The notes beneath the pieces are model-generated. The model was not told the DNA's origin, made no database searches, and worked only from the letters and a program-made list of their open reading frames with translations. A DNA stretch of 64,000 nucleotides from Palsa-739 sp035532535 (GTDB lineage: Bacteria; Actinomycetota; Thermoleophilia; Gaiellales; Gaiellaceae), in the NCBI GenBank assembly GCA_035532535.1, contig DATKQT010000040.1:1-64000 (forward strand), given 5' to 3'. Both the position numbers and the translations under genes were made by a program. Below, piece by piece: positions 42,886 through 53,001 of the stretch (the first letter of the stretch is position 1; each line of letters begins with the position of its first letter).

Positions 42886-43256
42886 AGGTGCAGCGCCTCC
42901 CTCGCCTCCATTGTCTCGCCGTGGTCGTACCCGACGAGGTGGAGCACCGCGTGGACGATCGGCGCCCGCCATTCGGCGCCGACGATGTCAGGGCACACGA
43001 CGACGTCCCCGAGCTGGCGCGGAAGCCCGGCGGGCAACTCCTCGAGCCCGTCGAGGGGAAATGCGAGCGCGTCGGTCGCCTCGTCCACGCCGAGATGCTC
43101 GAGCTTCAGCGCACGACTCTCCTCGGGAGAGACGAACGCGAGCCCGAGCTCGCCGGAGTCGACACCCTCGGCAGCCAGCACACGACGAACCAACTCGACG
43201 GCGCCGTCCTCGTCGACGTCGGCGCCCGAGCGGTTCTCGACCTCGACCTCGATCAC
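42882..43256 (-). CDS. ybeY: Endoribonuclease YbeY (rRNA maturation)
   Basis: The 124 residues carry the zinc motif HAVLHLVGYDHG (H3xH5xH) near the C-terminus and the core ALAFPLD...LGDVVVCPDI. YbeY acts in 16S rRNA 3'-end maturation and quality control of ribosomes. The GTG start overlaps the phoH stop (GTGA). The protein is rather short at the C-terminus (about 150 is common), but all catalytic residues are present. Confidence 0.94.
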   Translation of the reverse strand: MIEVEVENRSGADVDEDGAVELVRRVLAAEGVDSGELGLAFVSPEESRALKLEHLGVDEATDALAFPLDGLEELPAGLPRQLGDVVVCPDIVGAEWRAPIVHAVLHLVGYDHGETMEAREALHL

Positions 43257-44212
43257 CGGCGCCGCTGCGTCCCTGTCTGCTCGGAGTGTTTCTTGTACGC
43301 CTCGACGATGCGCTGCACGAGCTTGTGCCGCACGACGTCCTCATGGCCGAAGTGCACGAACGAGATCCCGTCCACGTCGCCGAGGATGTCCTGTACCTGA
43401 ATGAGACCGGACGCCTGCTCGCGCGGCAGGTCGACCTGCGTGACGTCCCCAGTGACGACGACCCTGGAGCCGAAGCCGAGGCGCGTCAGGAACATCTGCA
43501 TCTGCTCCGGTGAGGTGTTCTGCGCCTCGTCGAGGATGATGAAACTGTCATTCAGGGTCCTGCCGCGCATGTATGCGAGCGGCGCGACCTCGATCGTCCC
43601 GCGCTCGATATACGTATTCAGGCGCTCGGGATCCATGGTGTCGTACAGCGCGTCGAAGAGCGGGCGCATGTACGGGTCGACCTTCGCCGCAATGTCGCCG
43701 GGAAGGAACCCAAGCCGTTCGCCCGCCTCCACCGCGGGACGCGTGAGGATCATTCGCCCTACCTGTCGCTCGGACAGCGCCGCAACGGCAAGCGCGACGG
43801 CGAGGTATGTCTTGCCCGTGCCGGCGGGCCCGATACCGAACGTGATCGTGCCGTTGCGGATCGCGTCCACGTACCGCTTCTGCGTGACCGTCTTCGGCGT
43901 GATCCGCTTGCCGCGATGCGACCAGACGACGTCCTCGAAGATGTCGCGGACGTCCTCAGCCTGGTCGATCGCGTTGAGGATCGTGTCGATCGTGCCGGCG
44001 CCGACCTCCTGGCCGCTCTCGACGAGCTCGACGAGCTCCTCCACGACTGCCCGGGCCTCCGAGACCTTGGCGTCGTCGCCGTCGAGCGTGAGCCGGTTGC
44101 CGCGGAGGTTGATCGTGCAGCCGAGCCGCTCCCGGAGCGCGCCGAGAACACCGTCGCCGATCCCGGCGAGCTCGGCCGCTACGTCGTTCGGAACCTCGAG
44201 AACGTCCTGCAC
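43253..44212 (-). CDS. PhoH-like ATPase (PhoL/YbeZ)
   Basis: The 319 residues have an N-terminal KH-like part (LGCTINLRGNRLTLDGDDAK) and an ATPase domain with Walker A GPAGTGKT, MILTRPAVEAGERLGFLPGD, DSFIILDEAQN (Walker B) and VVVTGDVTQVDLP. It is the YbeZ/PhoL type that partners with YbeY. The gene order phoH-ybeY is retained with a 4-nt overlap. GTG 44212 lies 6 nt after a TACACT box, so the chain down to era can start from a leaderless promoter here. Confidence 0.93.
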   Translation of the reverse strand: MQDVLEVPNDVAAELAGIGDGVLGALRERLGCTINLRGNRLTLDGDDAKVSEARAVVEELVELVESGQEVGAGTIDTILNAIDQAEDVRDIFEDVVWSHRGKRITPKTVTQKRYVDAIRNGTITFGIGPAGTGKTYLAVALAVAALSERQVGRMILTRPAVEAGERLGFLPGDIAAKVDPYMRPLFDALYDTMDPERLNTYIERGTIEVAPLAYMRGRTLNDSFIILDEAQNTSPEQMQMFLTRLGFGSRVVVTGDVTQVDLPREQASGLIQVQDILGDVDGISFVHFGHEDVVRHKLVQRIVEAYKKHSEQTGTQRRR

Positions 44213-44218
44213 ACGATC

Positions 44219-44224
44219 AGTGTA
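44219..44224 (-). promoter_or_regulatory. -10 box of the phoH-ybeY-era unit
   Basis: TACACT on the minus strand, 6 nt before GTG 44212, in the 34-nt gap after yqeY. Confidence 0.5.
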
Positions 44225-44246
44225 GGCGGGCTCTCGGTTCGCGCCC

Positions 44247-44690
44247 TTACGCCAGTTTTTCCCTGACGATCTGGCTGACGACGGAGCCGTCGGCGCGGCC
44301 GGCGACCTGTGGCATCACGTCCGCCATGACTCGGCCGAGCTGGGCCATGCTCGTCGCGCCCACCTCCGCGATGGCGTCGTCGACGATCTCCTCGATCTCC
44401 TCTTCGGAGAGCTGCGAGGGCATGAACTCCTCGAGCACCGCGAGCTCGCGCTCCTCGGATGCGGCCTGCTCCTCGCGGCCGCCCGCACGGAACGCCTCCG
44501 CCGCCTCGACACGGCGCTTGCGCTCGCGCTGGAGGACCTGGAGCTCCTCGTCCTCGGACAGCGGCCGCTGCAGCTCCTTCTCGGAGCCCTTGAGCGCGTT
44601 GAGGATGAGCCGCAGCGCGTCGCGGCGCTCGGCGTCGCGGGCCTTCATGGCCTCGCGCAGCTCCCCCTCGATCGTCTCGATCCGACTCAC
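44247..44690 (-). CDS. YqeY-family (GatB/YqeY domain) protein
   Basis: The 147 residues are almost wholly helical: IEGELREAMKARDAERRDAL, ALRLILNALKGSEKELQRPL, ELAVLEEFMPSQLSEEEIEE and IAEVGATSMAQLGRVMADVM. This corresponds to the YqeY fold, which resembles the tail of GatB and may assist tRNA-dependent processes; the role is not proven. GTG 44690 is preceded by GGAGG at ideal distance and overlaps the HIT gene stop (GTGA). Confidence 0.88.
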   Translation of the reverse strand: MSRIETIEGELREAMKARDAERRDALRLILNALKGSEKELQRPLSEDEELQVLQRERKRRVEAAEAFRAGGREEQAASEERELAVLEEFMPSQLSEEEIEEIVDDAIAEVGATSMAQLGRVMADVMPQVAGRADGSVVSQIVREKLA

Positions 44691-45016
44691 GTGATCCTCC
44701 CGGTCAAGCCGCCGCCCAGCACGTGCCAATGGAGATGGAACACCGTCTGGCCGGCTCCCGCACCGGCGTTGACGACGACACGGTAGTCGCTCAGCCCCGC
44801 TCCTGCAGCGACGGCGGCGATGAAGTCGAGCATGCGCTTGTCCTCGTCGGCGGTGAACTCGGCGATGTGGTGGAAGCTGTCGATGTGCCGCTCGGGGATG
44901 ACGAGCAGGTGCGTCCCTGCCTGCGGGTTGATGTCGCGGATCGCGACGAAACCGTCGATGGCCGCGACGTGGTCGCCCTCCCGGTAGAGCCGGCAGAAGA
45001 GGCAATCCTCAGGCAG
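44687..45016 (-). CDS. HIT-family nucleotide-binding protein (HinT-like), CTG start
   Basis: The 109 residues are complete for a HinT: PEDCLFCRLYREGDHVAAID, IRDINPQAGTHLLVIPERHI, and the catalytic triad HLHWHVLGGG at 93-102. It hydrolyses purine nucleoside phosphoramidates. The start is CTG 45014-45016: an in-frame stop lies at 45035-45037 and no ATG, GTG or TTG occurs between it and EDCLFC. AGGAGGGG (45024-45031) sits 7 nt in front of this CTG. The gene overlaps the end of mtaB by 8 nt and the start of yqeY by 4. Confidence 0.88.
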   Translation of the reverse strand: MPEDCLFCRLYREGDHVAAIDGFVAIRDINPQAGTHLLVIPERHIDSFHHIAEFTADEDKRMLDFIAAVAAGAGLSDYRVVVNAGAGAGQTVFHLHWHVLGGGLTGRIT

Positions 45017-46202
45017 CGAGGATCCCCTCCTCGGTCACCGAGACTCCGCGGACGCGCACGAAGCGACCGATCTCGTGGCCGTTGACGATCCACGGCGAGT
45101 AGTCGTCGCCGTACCCGCGGCCGGGCCGGTCGACGAGGACGATGTCGTCGCGGCCGATCTTCGTCCGCCACCGGGTACGAGACGCGTCGTCGGAAAGCTC
45201 GCGCAGACGCGCGCTCCGCTCCCGCTTCACCGTAGGCGCGACCGGATCGTCGTGCTCGGTGACCGTCCCCGGTCGAGGCGAGTACGGGAAGACGTGCAGC
45301 TTCGTCAAACCTGCTTCGCGGGCGATGCGAAGCGTGTTCGCGAACGCGGCCTCGTCTTCTGCCGGGAAGCCGACGATGACGTCGCTCGTCAGGTTGAACT
45401 CGTCCTGCAGCGGCGCGAGCCGGCGTAGGAACGTCTGCGCGGAGTAGCGCCGACCCATCGCACGCAGCACGCCGTCATCGCCGGACTGGAGCGGCACGTG
45501 CAGGTGCCTGCTCACGTTCGGCGTTTCGCGCAGCGCGGCGACGAGCGCATCGTTCACATGGTTGATCTCGATCGACGACAGCCGCAGGCGTTCGAGGCCG
45601 GGTGTCCCACCCGCCGCGCGGATGAGCCGCGGCAGATCGTACCCTGCTTCGCGGTCGCGGTAGCAGCCGAGATTGATGCCGGTGAGCACGACCTCGCGAT
45701 GTCCCTGAGCGACGCGACGCGCGATATCGGCGAGCACCGCGGGAGCGCGCCGGCTGCGCGAAGCACCGCGCACGAGGGGAATGACGCAGAAGTTGCACGA
45801 GAAGCTGCAGCCGTCCTGCACCTTGACGAAGGCGCGCACGCGATCGAGTCGCGCGTCGCCCCGCACGCAGCCGATCGCGCCGACGTCGCCTGCGACGAAC
45901 GAGGGTGTCTCCTCACTCCGCCGTGCGACGACGACCACATTGGACGGCAGGCCGGCGAATGCATGCCCGGCGAGGTTGGCGCCGCAGCCGGTTATGTACA
46001 CGCGGCGGTGCGTCCGGGCAGCGCGGGCGGCAGCCTTGCGCGACTTCGCCACCGCCTCGTTCGTGACGCAGCACGTGTTCACGACGGCGACCTCGGAGTC
46101 GTCGCACTCGGCGTGACCGCCGCCGAGGAGCGCTTCGCGCACCTCGTGCGCATCGACGTGCGAGACCTTGCAGCCCAGGAACTGGACGGAGAACGTCGTC
46201 AT
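45009..46202 (-). CDS. mtaB: tRNA t6A37 methylthiotransferase MtaB
   Basis: The 397 residues fit the radical-SAM methylthiotransferases. The N-terminal MTTase domain has three cysteines binding the second cluster (FLGCKV, NTCCVT, GCGANL). The radical-SAM cysteines are DGCSFSCNFC, at about 137-144. HVPLQSGDDGVLRAMGRRY and SDVIVGFPAEDEAAF are further landmarks. It adds a methylthio group to t6A37 of tRNAs reading ANN codons. The family choice between MtaB and RimO/MiaB rests on the short LGCKVSHVD N-terminus. ATG 46202 overlaps the prmA stop. Confidence 0.9.
   Translation of the reverse strand: MTTFSVQFLGCKVSHVDAHEVREALLGGGHAECDDSEVAVVNTCCVTNEAVAKSRKAAARAARTHRRVYITGCGANLAGHAFAGLPSNVVVVARRSEETPSFVAGDVGAIGCVRGDARLDRVRAFVKVQDGCSFSCNFCVIPLVRGASRSRRAPAVLADIARRVAQGHREVVLTGINLGCYRDREAGYDLPRLIRAAGGTPGLERLRLSSIEINHVNDALVAALRETPNVSRHLHVPLQSGDDGVLRAMGRRYSAQTFLRRLAPLQDEFNLTSDVIVGFPAEDEAAFANTLRIAREAGLTKLHVFPYSPRPGTVTEHDDPVAPTVKRERSARLRELSDDASRTRWRTKIGRDDIVLVDRPGRGYGDDYSPWIVNGHEIGRFVRVRGVSVTEEGILAA
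45024..45032 (-). promoter_or_regulatory. Ribosome-binding site for the CTG-initiated HIT gene
   Basis: GAGGAGGGG on the minus strand within the last codons of mtaB, 7 nt before CTG 45016. A near-perfect anti-16S match at normal distance. Confidence 0.75.
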
Positions 46203-46897
46203 GGACGGAATTCGAGCACGTCCGCCGCCCAGCCGTCCAGCACACGGCGGTCGAGGCGTTGCCATCCGGCTGCACGCGGCTCGTCCCGCTCGAGATAGCC
46301 GGAGACGATCGCGCGCTCGACGTGCAGCTTGGGCAGCAGGCCCTCGACCGCGTCGAGCGCGATGTTCATCACGGCGAGCGCCGCCGGTCGCAGCTCGTCG
46401 AGGACGTCGACCCCGACGCCGTTCTCCGCTGCGTTCGCAGCAGTCGTCTCCATTGCAACGTCGTCGAGGTCGAACGCGCCGACGGGCGCGAAGCCCAGCT
46501 TCGCGGCCGCGATGGAGAGCACGCCCGAGCCGGAGCCGACGTCGACGAGGCTCGTCGGCTCGGCCTCCTGCAGGAGCTCGAGGCAGAGCCGCGTGGTCGG
46601 ATGCGCGCCGGTGCCGAACGCGCGACCGGGATCGATCACGACGGGGATCAGCCCCGTAGGCGGCGACTCCCAGGGCGGCCCGACCCACAGTCGCCCGATG
46701 GCGACTCCATGGTGGAAGTCCTTCCACGCGTCCTCCCACCCGTCGCGCACGTCCTCGGCCTCGATCATGTCGAAGCCGACGGGCGGCTCGTCCGCGTAGA
46801 CGGCGAACGCGCCGTCGAGCTCTTCGACGCCTTCGGGAAAGAGATGGAGCAGCAGCAGGAGCTCCGGCTCGCCGCCGACGATCACGTAGCGCTTCAG
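46199..46897 (-). CDS. prmA: Ribosomal protein L11 methyltransferase (PrmA)
   Basis: The 232 residues include DPGRAFGTGAHPTTRLCLEL, the SAM motif LVDVGSGSGVLSIAAAKLG and VMNIALDAVEGLLPKL, matching PrmA but shorter than E. coli (293) in the N-terminal L11-binding domain. The start is uncertain. CTG 46895-46897 overlaps the dnaJ stop as CTGA and keeps the first beta strand (KRYVIVGG). GTG 46885 would remove it, and other starts lie deep inside dnaJ. The dnaJ-prmA order is widespread. Confidence 0.82.
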   Translation of the reverse strand: MKRYVIVGGEPELLLLLHLFPEGVEELDGAFAVYADEPPVGFDMIEAEDVRDGWEDAWKDFHHGVAIGRLWVGPPWESPPTGLIPVVIDPGRAFGTGAHPTTRLCLELLQEAEPTSLVDVGSGSGVLSIAAAKLGFAPVGAFDLDDVAMETTAANAAENGVGVDVLDELRPAALAVMNIALDAVEGLLPKLHVERAIVSGYLERDEPRAAGWQRLDRRVLDGWAADVLEFRP

Positions 46898-48003
46898 CGG
46901 AAGGCGCTCTTGAGCTTGTCGAAGAAGCCGTCGTCGGGCTTGTACGTCCGCTCGTCCGCGTGCGCGTCGAAGTCGTGGAGCAGCAGGCGCTGCTCGTCGG
47001 TCAGGTGCCGCGGCACGACGACGTTCACGAGCACGCGCTGGTCGCCGCGGCCGAAGCCCTGCAACACGGGCATCCCCTTGCCGCGGAGCACGCGGACCGT
47101 GCCGGGCTGCGTCCCGGCCTCGAACTCGATCTCTTCGGCGCCGTCGAGTGTCGGAACGCCGACGGTCGCGCCGAGCGCAGCCTGCGTCATCGTCAGGTCG
47201 ACAGTGGAGAAGATGTCGTTGCCCTCGCGCACGAAGCGCTGGTCGGGGCGCACGCGGACGCGGACGTAGGCGTCGCCGGCCCGTGCGCCGAGCGAGCCTG
47301 CGTGCCCTTCGCCGCTGAGCCGGATCTGCTGGCCGTCGTGAATGCCCGGCGGGATGTCGACGTCGAGCCGCCGTTCCTCGACGACGCGGGCGGCTCCTTC
47401 GCAGACGGTGCACGGCGTCTCGATCTTCCGGCCGGACCCGCCACACGTCGGGCAGGCCTGTGTGCGCACGAACTCGCCGAAGACGCTGCGCGAGATCTGC
47501 TGCAGACGTCCCGCGCCGCCGCAGGTCGGGCACGTCGTGATCGCGCTTCCCGGCTCGGCGCCGTCGCCGCCACAGTGCGTGCACGTCACGGCGACGCGGA
47601 ACGGCACCTTGCGGGTCGTGCCGCGCGCGGCTTCGACGAGCTCGATCTCGACCTCGGCGGCGAGGTCGGGGCCGCGCGACTGGGCGCGCGCGCCGACGAG
47701 GTCGTCGCCGAAGAACGCGGCGAAGAGGTCGGAGAGGCTGCCGAAGTCGAAGTGGCCCGGCTGGAACCCGCCGCTGCGCAAGCCGGCGTGGCCGTACCGG
47801 TCGTACAACTCACGCGTCTCCGACTTCGAGAGCACTTCGTAGGCCTCGACGACCTCGCGGAAACGCTCGTCCGCGTCGGGCGCGGTGGAGACGTCCGGGT
47901 GCAGCTCGCGGGCGAGCCGGCGAAAGGCCTTCTTGATGTCCCCCTCGTCCGCGCCGCGCGAGATGCCGAGGAGCTCGTAGTAGTCGCGCTCCGTCGTGGC
48001 CAT
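46894..48003 (-). CDS. dnaJ: Chaperone DnaJ
   Basis: Co-chaperone of DnaK. The 369 residues have a J domain (DYYELLGISRGADEGDIKKA with HPD in ELHPDVS), a Gly/Phe region, four zinc-binding repeats (CTHCGGDG, CPTCGGAG, CPTCGGSG, CTVCEGAA; the last deviates from the CxxCxGxG pattern at its third and fourth positions) and the C-terminal substrate domains (DIPPGIHDGQQIRLSGEGHA). No dnaK/grpE is nearby, so this is the hrcA-linked second-type locus of Actinobacteria. It follows hrcA by 10 nt. Confidence 0.95.
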   Translation of the reverse strand: MATTERDYYELLGISRGADEGDIKKAFRRLARELHPDVSTAPDADERFREVVEAYEVLSKSETRELYDRYGHAGLRSGGFQPGHFDFGSLSDLFAAFFGDDLVGARAQSRGPDLAAEVEIELVEAARGTTRKVPFRVAVTCTHCGGDGAEPGSAITTCPTCGGAGRLQQISRSVFGEFVRTQACPTCGGSGRKIETPCTVCEGAARVVEERRLDVDIPPGIHDGQQIRLSGEGHAGSLGARAGDAYVRVRVRPDQRFVREGNDIFSTVDLTMTQAALGATVGVPTLDGAEEIEFEAGTQPGTVRVLRGKGMPVLQGFGRGDQRVLVNVVVPRHLTDEQRLLLHDFDAHADERTYKPDDGFFDKLKSAFR

Positions 48004-48013
48004 GGAGACGAGG

Positions 48014-49042
48014 TTAGCGGTCGGTGTAGACCGACTCGGCGAAGCGGGAGAGCTCGGTGGCGGCCGAGCGGACGGCGCCGACCGCCTTCTCGTAGTCCAT
48101 CCGCACGGGGCCGATCAGGCTGACCGCGCCGAGAACGCGATGCATGACGCCGTAGGCGGCGCCGACGAGCGCGATCTCCTGCAGGCCCGGGTGCGCGAGC
48201 TCGCGGCCGACGCGGACGAACGGCCCGCGTGCGTCGAGGCTCGCGTCGCCGAGCACGTCGAGGAGCGCGGCGCGCTTCTCCACGAGCTCGAAGAGGCTGC
48301 GGTATGCCTCCAACTCGTCGCTGCGCACGTCGCCGAGCAGGTCGGCTGCGCCGCCGACATAGAGCCGCTGCGCGGCCGACACGAGCTCGATGAACGCCGG
48401 CCGCAACGCGGTGAGGAAAGCGCGCTCGCGGACACTCAACCCGGGATCGTCGAAGCGGCGGCGCAGCAACGTCGTCCCGAGCTGAAGGCCCGAGACCGTC
48501 TCGTTCAAATACTCGTTCCCCCATTGCGCGAGCCCGGGATCGACCGCCTCATCGAAGTGGAAGAGCCGCTTCGTGACTCCGCCCGCGGACGTGATGACGA
48601 CCACCATCACGAGCTCCGGCTGCAGCAGTAGGACCTCGACGCGGACGATCGTCGTCGCCTCGAGCGGCGGGGCGGACACGAGTGCGAGGAGCCGCGTCAC
48701 CTGCGAGAGCATCTCCGTCGTCGCCTGCAGCGCCGACTCCACCTCGGTCCGGGTCGTGTGCAGGTCGAGCGGGAACTCCGCCGGCTGCGGGGCCATCCGG
48801 CCGAGCACTTCGTCGGCGTAATAGCGATAGCCGGCCTCGGTCGGCACCCGGCCGGCGGAGGTGTGCGGATGCGTCAGCAGTCCGAGCGACTCGAGCTCGG
48901 CGAGCTCGGCGCGCGCCGTCGACGGCGCGATGGGAAGACCGGCGCGGTCGACGAGCGTCTTCGAGCCCACGGGCTCGCTCGTAGCGACGTACTCCTCGAC
49001 AACGCGCCGAAGGATTTCCTTTTGCCGCTCAGTTAGCTGCAT
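48014..49042 (-). CDS. hrcA: Heat-inducible transcription repressor HrcA
   Basis: The 342 residues have the N-terminal winged helix (RQKEILRRVVEEYVATSEPV, then GSKTLVDRAGLPIAPSTARA) and the HrcA core. Near the C-terminus are the motifs ALVGAAYGVMHRVLGAVSLI and GPVRMDYEKAVGAVR. HrcA represses heat-shock genes by binding CIRCE elements. No CIRCE-like dyad (TTAGCACTC-N9-GAGTGCTAA) is found in front of hrcA or anywhere near it, so self-regulation through CIRCE is not supported. It lies 11 nt after hemW. Confidence 0.93.
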   Translation of the reverse strand: MQLTERQKEILRRVVEEYVATSEPVGSKTLVDRAGLPIAPSTARAELAELESLGLLTHPHTSAGRVPTEAGYRYYADEVLGRMAPQPAEFPLDLHTTRTEVESALQATTEMLSQVTRLLALVSAPPLEATTIVRVEVLLLQPELVMVVVITSAGGVTKRLFHFDEAVDPGLAQWGNEYLNETVSGLQLGTTLLRRRFDDPGLSVRERAFLTALRPAFIELVSAAQRLYVGGAADLLGDVRSDELEAYRSLFELVEKRAALLDVLGDASLDARGPFVRVGRELAHPGLQEIALVGAAYGVMHRVLGAVSLIGPVRMDYEKAVGAVRSAATELSRFAESVYTDR

Positions 49043-49053
49043 TTGCAGGAATT

Positions 49054-50133
49054 TTAGCGGGCGAGCAACTCAGCGGTGACCCCGCCACCGAGAAAGCGCC
49101 CTCGCTCCGTGAGCGTGAGCGTGCCGTCGCCGCGCTCGGCGAGGCCGAGCTGCTCGACGCGGGAGAGCCCGGCGAGGTCCAGTGCGTGTTCGAGACCGGT
49201 GAGCGAGAGCGGGTCGTCGAGACGAAGGCCGAGCATCAGCCGCTCGCGGGCGCGCACGTCGTTGTCGATCGTCTCGAGCTCGCGCTCGTAGTCGCCCGCG
49301 AGATAGCGCACGAGCTTCGGTGTGTTGCGGCGGCGCTCGCCTGCGATCGTCGAGACCGCACCCATGCCGATACCGAGGTAGTCGCGCCCGAGCCAGTAAC
49401 CGAGGTTGTGCAGCGCTCGACGGTCGCCACGACAGAAGTTCGCCGTCTCGTACCAGCGGTATCCGGCACCGGTGAGCGTCGCGACGACGCGCTCGAAGTA
49501 GTCCTCCATCGCTTCGGCCTGTCGCGCGAGCTCGTCACCCCACGCGTGCGTGAACCTCGTGCCCGGCTTCGCCTCCAACTCGTAGCAGGAGAGGTGCTCG
49601 GGCTCGAGTGCGAGCGCTGCGGCGAGGTCGGCCTCGAGGTCCGCGACCGACTGGCCGGGAATGCCGTAGATGAGGTCGAGCGAGAGATTGTCGAAGCCGG
49701 CCTCGCGCAAGTGCGCGAATGCGCGGCGCACGTCGTCCGGTTGCGCGCCGCGCTCGAGCACGTTCAGCAGCTGCGGCTGGAAGGACTGGGCGCCGAGCGA
49801 GACGCGCGTCACGCCTGCGGCGTGCAGCGCCTTCGCGAGCTCCGGGGTCACCGTCTCCGGGTTCGCTTCGACGGTCACCTCCTCGGCTGCGGGCAGCGCC
49901 TCGAGCAAGCGCACGAGCTCGGGGAGCGAAGTGAACGTCGGCGTGCCGCCGCCGAGGAAGACCGTCTCGACCTCGTCGGCGAGGACGTGGCGCTCCTGCT
50001 CGAGCTCCCGCATGAGGGCGTCGACGTAGGCGCCATGCTGCTCGCCCCGGCCGACTGCGGTGACGAAGTCGCAGTACCCGCACCGGTGCGCGCAGAACGG
50101 CAGGTGCACGTAGAGGTGCCTGACACCCGTCAT
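49054..50133 (-). CDS. hemW: Radical-SAM heme chaperone HemW (coproporphyrinogen oxidase-like)
   Basis: The 359 residues carry the radical-SAM cluster CAHRCGYC (Cys 14, 18 and 21) plus FLGGGTPTFTSL, VTVEANPETVTPELAKALHA, GVTRVSLGAQSFQ and DLIYGIPGQS. The C-terminal HemW domain follows (GMGAVSTI...ARERLMLGLR). HemW inserts heme into respiratory enzymes and differs from HemN by its shorter N-terminus, as here. ATG 50133 overlaps the stop of the DUF1272 gene (ATGA). The linked hemW-hrcA-dnaJ order is common in Gram-positives. Confidence 0.92.
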   Translation of the reverse strand: MTGVRHLYVHLPFCAHRCGYCDFVTAVGRGEQHGAYVDALMRELEQERHVLADEVETVFLGGGTPTFTSLPELVRLLEALPAAEEVTVEANPETVTPELAKALHAAGVTRVSLGAQSFQPQLLNVLERGAQPDDVRRAFAHLREAGFDNLSLDLIYGIPGQSVADLEADLAAALALEPEHLSCYELEAKPGTRFTHAWGDELARQAEAMEDYFERVVATLTGAGYRWYETANFCRGDRRALHNLGYWLGRDYLGIGMGAVSTIAGERRRNTPKLVRYLAGDYERELETIDNDVRARERLMLGLRLDDPLSLTGLEHALDLAGLSRVEQLGLAERGDGTLTLTERGRFLGGGVTAELLAR

Positions 50134-50305
50134 GCCTGGGCTCGCTTCGGCCTCGCGACCAGCTCGCCGCCGCAGTTCGGGCACACGTGGTCCATCTCGG
50201 CGCCGCATGCGGCGCAGAACGTGCACTCGTGCGAGCAGATGACGGCCTCGCCGTCCGGGGCAAGTCCCGCGCCGCAACGTTCGCAGCTCTCCCGCATCTC
50301 GAGGC

Positions 50306-50309
<4 letters not shown>
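50130..50309 (-). CDS. DUF1272 small zinc-ribbon protein
   Basis: The 59 residues contain eight cysteines in the order CERC, CSHECTFCAAC and CPNCGGEL, which is the DUF1272 pattern. A zinc-binding role is obvious, but no biochemical function is known to me. GTG 50309 overlaps the lepA stop (GTGA), and its own stop overlaps the hemW ATG, so three genes are coupled in succession. Confidence 0.82.
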
Positions 50310-52102
<1,793 letters not shown>

Positions 52103-52104
52103 CT

Positions 52105-52569
52105 CTACTTCTCGCCGTCCCAGTAGTCGAGGTGCGCGGAGCGGCGGAGCATGTAGTGCTTGTCGCCAGCCCAGACGCCGACCTTGTCGCTGTCCGGGTA
52201 CTCGGCGATGCCGAACTCGTTCTTCGTGGAGGTCATCGCGACCCGCGCGGGTGCCTCGTTCGCACGGACGAGGTGCGCGCCGTCGGGGCCGGCCGGGAAG
52301 CAGACGACGTCGCCGGGCTCGAGCGTCCGGTCGCCCTCGGGCGTCCGCAGCGTCGGCGTCCCCGCGAGAACGACGAGCCACTCCTCGTCGGTCCATTCGA
52401 AGTGGTACGGACAGATCGCCTGGCCTGGGTCGAGCTCGTAGATGCTCATGCCCATCTGCCTCGCGCCGATCTTCTTGCCGATGCGAACGGCACGGCAGTG
52501 GTAGCCATCCGGCTCGTTTCCGTCAGGCCCTTCGTCGGTCGAGCCCGTGAAGAGGTTGAAGATCTCCAT
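52105..52569 (-). CDS. Cupin-domain protein
   Basis: The 154 residues have a double-stranded beta-helix: MSIYELDPGQAICPYHFEWT with PYHFE for motif 1 (the GxxxxxHxH region reduced to one clear His) and PTLRTPEGDRTLEPGDVVCF with the PGD turn leading to motif 2. The rest is an acidic, aromatic C-terminus. Metal binding is plausible but the substrate is unknown. It lies 2 nt upstream of lepA and 9 nt downstream of the GNAT gene. Confidence 0.8.
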   Translation of the reverse strand: MEIFNLFTGSTDEGPDGNEPDGYHCRAVRIGKKIGARQMGMSIYELDPGQAICPYHFEWTDEEWLVVLAGTPTLRTPEGDRTLEPGDVVCFPAGPDGAHLVRANEAPARVAMTSTKNEFGIAEYPDSDKVGVWAGDKHYMLRRSAHLDYWDGEK

Positions 52570-52578
52570 GCCGACAGG

Positions 52579-53001
52579 CTAACTGCGGTCGAGCCGCATC
52601 AGCCGGTGCGGGAGTCCGCCTTCCTCGACGTCATCGACGTGCCGGAAGCCGGCCTTCTCGAACGCGCGCCAGGAGCGGCGGTTGCCTTCTTCGACCGTGG
52701 CGACGACGGCCGTCACCCCCGGCCGCGCAAAGACCACCTCGTGCGCGAACTTGGAGAGCACCTGCGGGCCGAGGCCGCGGCCGATCAACTCCTCCTCGCC
52801 GATGAGCAGGTCGACCTCCGCGTCGTACGACTGGATCATCCCTGCGGGCTGTGCGTCGACGACGATGATCCAGCGTCCGGCCTGATCGTGCGCGAGCTCA
52901 TACTCGATCGGCTCGCGCCACCACAGGCGCACGTGCTCGCGCGCGAGCCACGTGCACAGAAGTGGCAGATCGCTCTCGTCGAACGGCCGGAACTCGATCA
53001 C
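52579..53001 (-). CDS. GNAT acetyltransferase, AAC(6')-like
   Basis: The 140 residues follow the GNAT fold: IEFRPFDESDLPLLCTWLAR, VDAQPAGMIQSYDAE, LIGEEELIGRGLGPQVLSKF (the R/Q-x-x-G-x-G/A acetyl-CoA loop) and GNRRSWRAFEKAGFRHVDDV. This arrangement is closest to the Acetyltransf_8 group, which includes aminoglycoside 6'-N-acetyltransferases and siderophore acylases. Resistance activity is not implied. The GTG start overlaps the murJ stop (GTGA). Confidence 0.83.
   Translation of the reverse strand: MIEFRPFDESDLPLLCTWLAREHVRLWWREPIEYELAHDQAGRWIIVVDAQPAGMIQSYDAEVDLLIGEEELIGRGLGPQVLSKFAHEVVFARPGVTAVVATVEEGNRRSWRAFEKAGFRHVDDVEEGGLPHRLMRLDRS

Noticed and set aside
52579..53001. Calling the GNAT protein an aminoglycoside resistance enzyme
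   Set aside because: The fold subgroup also includes many non-resistance acetyltransferases, and the housekeeping context gives no support.
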